DNA from: CAZHPA01 sp964533945
Lineage (GTDB): Bacteria; Bacillota; Clostridia; Lachnospirales; WRBF01
Length of the DNA stretch: 15,598 nt
Direction: 5' to 3'
NCBI GenBank assembly: GCA_964533945.1
Contig: CAZHPA010000042.1
Coordinates: forward strand, 1-15,598
Below the pieces are notes generated by a model. That model had not been told where the DNA came from, searched no databases, and saw only the letters and a program-made list of their open reading frames with translations. Positions 12,864-15,598 of this stretch are shown one piece after another. Each line of letters begins with the position of its first letter. Position 1 is the stretch's first letter. Position numbers and translations under genes: made by a program.

Positions 12864-13865
12864 ATGCCATCTGTTTTAGTTAAAACAGAAAATCTTAAAA
12901 AATATTTTGAAACACGAAATAATAACGGTTCAAAACGAATATTAAAAGCGGTTGATGACATTACGTTTAGCATATTTGAAGGCGAAACATTTAGCCTTGT
13001 TGGAGAAAGCGGTTGCGGCAAAAGCACATTAGGACGTTCAATTTTAGCGTTATACCCTCCAACCGGAGGAAAAATTTACTTTAAAGACAAAGATATAACA
13101 AAACTATCAGGCAAACAGTTAAAAGATTTTCGATACGATGCACAACTAATTTTTCAAGACCCATCCGCTTGCTTAAATCCAAGACGCACAGTTTTTAATA
13201 TTCTTTCCGAACCTTTTATTATACACAACCTCTATGACAAACAACAGCGCACAAAACGAATTTTAAAGCTTATGGAATTAGTTGGGCTTGCGTCTTATTA
13301 CAAAGACAGATTCCCACACGAAATGTCCGGTGGGCAAAAACAGCGCATAGGTATAGCAAGAGCGCTTGCACTTGAACCTAAGCTTTTAGTTTGCGACGAA
13401 CCTGTTTCGGCACTTGATGTTTCAATTCAAGCGCAAATTATTAATCTTTTGGAAGATTTGCAAAAGGAATTAAAATTAACATATCTATTTATTTCTCACG
13501 ATTTAGCTGTTGTGCATCATATTAGTAAAAGAGTTGGTGTTATGTATTTAGGCAAGCTTGTAGAAATTGCAAGCAGAGATAGCCTATACAAACATAAGCT
13601 ACACCCATACACTAAAGCATTAATTTCAGCAATTCCAATGATTGATGATTACGACGGCGCGGAAGAAAGAATTATTTTAGAAGGAGATTCTGTAAGGCCT
13701 TCTTCTGGCTGTTCTTTTCATACACGTTGCAGTCAGGCGACCGAAAAATGCAAAACTGAAATTCCAGAATTAAGAAAAGTTTTAGATGAGCATTATGTTG
13801 CTTGCCACAACGTTAATATAAGTAAATCAAGTAATAAAATAGCAAATAAGGAGATTAAAGCATGA
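12864..13865 (+). CDS. oppF: Oligopeptide/dipeptide ABC importer ATPase, OppF/DppF type
   Basis: Second ATPase subunit, 333 aa, which pairs with OppD to drive import. It shows Walker A GESGCGKS (47-54), Q-loop Gln98, signature MSGGQKQR (154-161), Walker B LLVCDEP (174-180) and switch His212. The oligo_HPY tail has HPYTKALISAIP and cysteines 283, 289, 296 and 314, again compatible with an iron-sulfur cluster. The LNPRRTV stretch after the Q-loop is typical of OppF. AGGGGGTGAT stands about 9 nt before the ATG. Its stop overlaps the start of the receptor gene in ATGA (13862-13865), so the two are translationally coupled. Confidence 0.92.
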   Translation: MPSVLVKTENLKKYFETRNNNGSKRILKAVDDITFSIFEGETFSLVGESGCGKSTLGRSILALYPPTGGKIYFKDKDITKLSGKQLKDFRYDAQLIFQDPSACLNPRRTVFNILSEPFIIHNLYDKQQRTKRILKLMELVGLASYYKDRFPHEMSGGQKQRIGIARALALEPKLLVCDEPVSALDVSIQAQIINLLEDLQKELKLTYLFISHDLAVVHHISKRVGVMYLGKLVEIASRDSLYKHKLHPYTKALISAIPMIDDYDGAEERIILEGDSVRPSSGCSFHTRCSQATEKCKTEIPELRKVLDEHYVACHNVNISKSSNKIANKEIKA

Positions 13866-15448
13866 AAAAACTTTTAAAAACAGCATTAAGCTTAGTATTA
13901 GCAACATCTTTTTTACTAACTTCATGTAACAAAGCTGAGGATGTTAAAGCTAAAGAAAAAGTTGCTGTAGTTGGTATAGCAACGGATTTGGCAACACTTG
14001 ACCCTGCGAACGCATATGAAGTTTATGCCGTTATGATGTTTTACCCTATGTATGATAATTTATTCAAACTTGTGGGCGAGAATATGTCTACACCTGAACC
14101 TTGTCTTGTTGACAGCTATGAAGTTGATGGAACAAGCACAACATACACATTTAAATTAAAAGACAATTTAAAATTTGCTTCAGGAAATGCATTAACATCA
14201 AAAGATGTTAAATGGAGCTTCGACCGTGTTAAAAATTTAAAGTCTAACGCTTCATTCCAAGCAGAAGGTGTTGTTTCTATTGAAACACCAGACGACAAAA
14301 CAGTTATAGTTAAACTTTCAGAACCAGATGCTTCATTTTTTGCAAAGCTTGCCGGTAATGCATTTTGTGTTTTAGACAGTGAATTGTTAAAGAAAAACGG
14401 AGGCGATGATTCAGAAAACGCTTCAACCCAAGATAAAGCTAGAGAATATCTTGATAAAAATTCAGCTGGTTCAGGGCCATATAAACTTGTTAGCTGGACA
14501 CCTAATACAGAACTTGTTTTAGAAAGAAACGACAATTATTGGGGAGAAAAGGCTAAACTTGATAGAATAATAGTTAAGGAAATACCAGACCCAAATACAC
14601 AAGTTCAAATGCTTAAAGCAGGAGAAATTGATGTTGCGTTTTCAATTAATGCAAACCACACAGCTCCTCTTGAAAATGACAGTAATATAGAAGTTTATGC
14701 AAAGTCTTCAGCCGTTATTTCATTTTTAATGATGAACAACGACGAAACTATAGGCGGGCCTTTGGCAGACTCAAAAGTTCAACAAGCAATAAGATTAGCT
14801 ATAGATTATGAAGGTTTGAAACTTTTATGTGGACAAGGAACCCTTCTTCCAATGGCAAACGTTCCAAAAGGTTTTGTTGGGGCATTAGAAAGAGAACAAG
14901 GACAAGATATTGATAAAGCAAAAGAGCTTTTAGCAGAAGCAGGATATGAAAATGGCTTTGAAGCTGTTTTTACAGTTGCAAATTATGACTCTGAAGGTAT
15001 GCCGTGGTCTATTATGGCACAAAAAATTCAATCCGACCTTGCAAAAATCGGAGTTGTTCTTAAAATTGAAACTGCCGAAATTGGTGTTGTTATTGAAAAT
15101 TACAGAGCAGGAAAAAGCAAGTTTTTAATTATGCACTGGTCCCCAGACTATTTTGAATTAAACAACCAGCTTGCATTTATTCCGGGAAATAACGTTGGCT
15201 TACGTGCAAATTGGAAAGCAACAGACAACCAACAACTTGTTGACCTTGCAAATCAAATTAAAGGTAACCTTGACCAAGCTTCAAGAGAAAAACAATCTCA
15301 ACAAATGCAACAAATTTTAGCACAAGAAAGTCCATTTGCATTTTTACTTCAACATCCAAAAGTTTTTGCTGCTTCAACTAAATTAAAAAATATAGAATAT
15401 AATGATATGTGCAAACTTCAGCTTTCTGTGCTTGATATGGCTGACTAA
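13862..15448 (+). CDS. oppA: Peptide-type ABC importer substrate-binding lipoprotein (SBP family 5)
   Basis: The extracytoplasmic receptor of the importer, 528 aa, the usual length for family 5 binding proteins. The N-terminus is a lipoprotein signal: KK, a hydrophobic stretch and the lipobox LLTSC with Cys22 as the lipid-modified residue. Landmarks of the family are LDPANAYEVYAVMMFYPMYD (residues 40-59), the YTFKLKDNLKFASG...DVKWSFDR block (about 94-123), GSGPYKLVSW and VQQAIRLAIDYEGL. It overlaps oppF by 4 nt and AAGGAG precedes the ATG. The substrate cannot be read from the sequence. No permease gene follows before the window ends. The last 60 or so bases are repeated at 15528-15598. Confidence 0.92.
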   Translation: MKKLLKTALSLVLATSFLLTSCNKAEDVKAKEKVAVVGIATDLATLDPANAYEVYAVMMFYPMYDNLFKLVGENMSTPEPCLVDSYEVDGTSTTYTFKLKDNLKFASGNALTSKDVKWSFDRVKNLKSNASFQAEGVVSIETPDDKTVIVKLSEPDASFFAKLAGNAFCVLDSELLKKNGGDDSENASTQDKAREYLDKNSAGSGPYKLVSWTPNTELVLERNDNYWGEKAKLDRIIVKEIPDPNTQVQMLKAGEIDVAFSINANHTAPLENDSNIEVYAKSSAVISFLMMNNDETIGGPLADSKVQQAIRLAIDYEGLKLLCGQGTLLPMANVPKGFVGALEREQGQDIDKAKELLAEAGYENGFEAVFTVANYDSEGMPWSIMAQKIQSDLAKIGVVLKIETAEIGVVIENYRAGKSKFLIMHWSPDYFELNNQLAFIPGNNVGLRANWKATDNQQLVDLANQIKGNLDQASREKQSQQMQQILAQESPFAFLLQHPKVFAASTKLKNIEYNDMCKLQLSVLDMAD

Positions 15449-15458
15449 TATATTTAAA
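15388..15458 (+). repeat. Direct repeat, copy 1: 3' end of the binding-protein gene
   Basis: This segment covers the last codons of the substrate-binding protein, its stop and 10 bp beyond. It matches 15528-15598 at an offset of 140 bp with four differences, all within 15398-15403. Confidence 0.9.
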
Positions 15459-15469
15459 GCAAAAAAAGC

Positions 15470-15495
15470 AGGGAATAATTCAACACTCGTTCCCT
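15470..15495 (+). terminator. Weak hairpin after the binding-protein gene
   Basis: A 6-bp stem agggaa (15470-15475) / ttccct (15490-15495) with a 14-nt loop lies 21 bp after the stop. No T-run follows, so it may be a pausing or RNA-stabilising hairpin and not a true terminator. Confidence 0.3.
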
Positions 15496-15522
15496 AATAA
15501 GCTTTAATATGCGGTTAGATAT

Positions 15523-15588
15523 ATGGCAAATATAGAACGCAACGATATGTGCAAACTTCAGCTTTCTGTGCTTGATATGGCTGACTAA
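15523..15588 (+). pseudogene. Remnant of a second binding-protein gene (last 20 codons)
   Basis: The frame reads ANIERNDMCKLQLSVLDMAD and stop, the same as the end of the preceding lipoprotein (NIEYNDMCKLQLSVLDMAD) except that Tyr is Arg. A chance ATG stands just before it. Three of the four base changes fall in that one codon (tat to cgc) and the fourth is silent. This is best read as the 3' remnant of a tandem paralog whose main part has been deleted. The copy reaches the right edge of the window, so the extent of similarity beyond is unknown. Confidence 0.6.
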
Positions 15589-15598
15589 TATATTTAAA

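Overview
The window looks like chromosomal DNA of an AT-rich Gram-positive anaerobe, most likely a member of Clostridia. Four things point there: the Asp23/YloU-FakA-RecG gene order typical of Firmicutes, AGGAGG-type ribosome binding sites with occasional TTG starts, sigma-A-like promoters, and a lipoprotein-type substrate-binding protein. Genus cannot be told from the sequence.

Layout. Positions 1-350 hold the 3' end of an IS200/IS605-type element: the C-terminus of TnpB and the structured right end that would carry its guide RNA. It abuts the 3' end of a small two-gene cassette on the minus strand (a 65-aa Xre repressor and a four-helix membrane protein, 340-987). Positions 1064-5344 hold a compact minus-strand housekeeping operon (Asp23-family protein, fatty-acid kinase FakA, helicase RecG) with a recognisable promoter and terminator. 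A plus-strand tRNA-Ser(CGA) follows at 5413-5500 with its own strong promoter.

The most unusual region is 5433-7947. The 3' three-quarters of the tRNA-Ser gene is repeated 2445 bp downstream, as expected for attL/attR of an element integrated into a tRNA. The enclosed DNA holds one recognisable gene, a beta-helix/InlB-B-repeat surface protein. Its signal peptide is separated from the mature protein by an apparent one-base deletion, and its stop codon lies just before the distal att copy. No integrase is present.

Beyond it, all on the minus strand, are an M29-family aminopeptidase (8020-9132) and a two-gene unit of an Xre-cupin regulator and an acyl-CoA synthetase (9262-11518). Between the aminopeptidase and the synthetase sits a short plus-strand promoter-hairpin-T-tract unit that could be a small RNA of about 50 nt. 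A plus-strand operon then encodes the two ATPases and the lipoprotein receptor of an oligopeptide/dipeptide-type ABC importer (11839-15448); its permeases are not in the window. The last 70 bases repeat the 3' end of the receptor gene with four differences, a sign of a lost or partly seen tandem paralog.

Functionally, the named genes cover DNA repair and recombination (RecG), membrane lipid precursor activation (FakA), cell-envelope stress (Asp23 family), peptide uptake and cleavage (Opp-type importer and aminopeptidase) and acyl-CoA formation. I see no CRISPR array, rRNA or replication origin.
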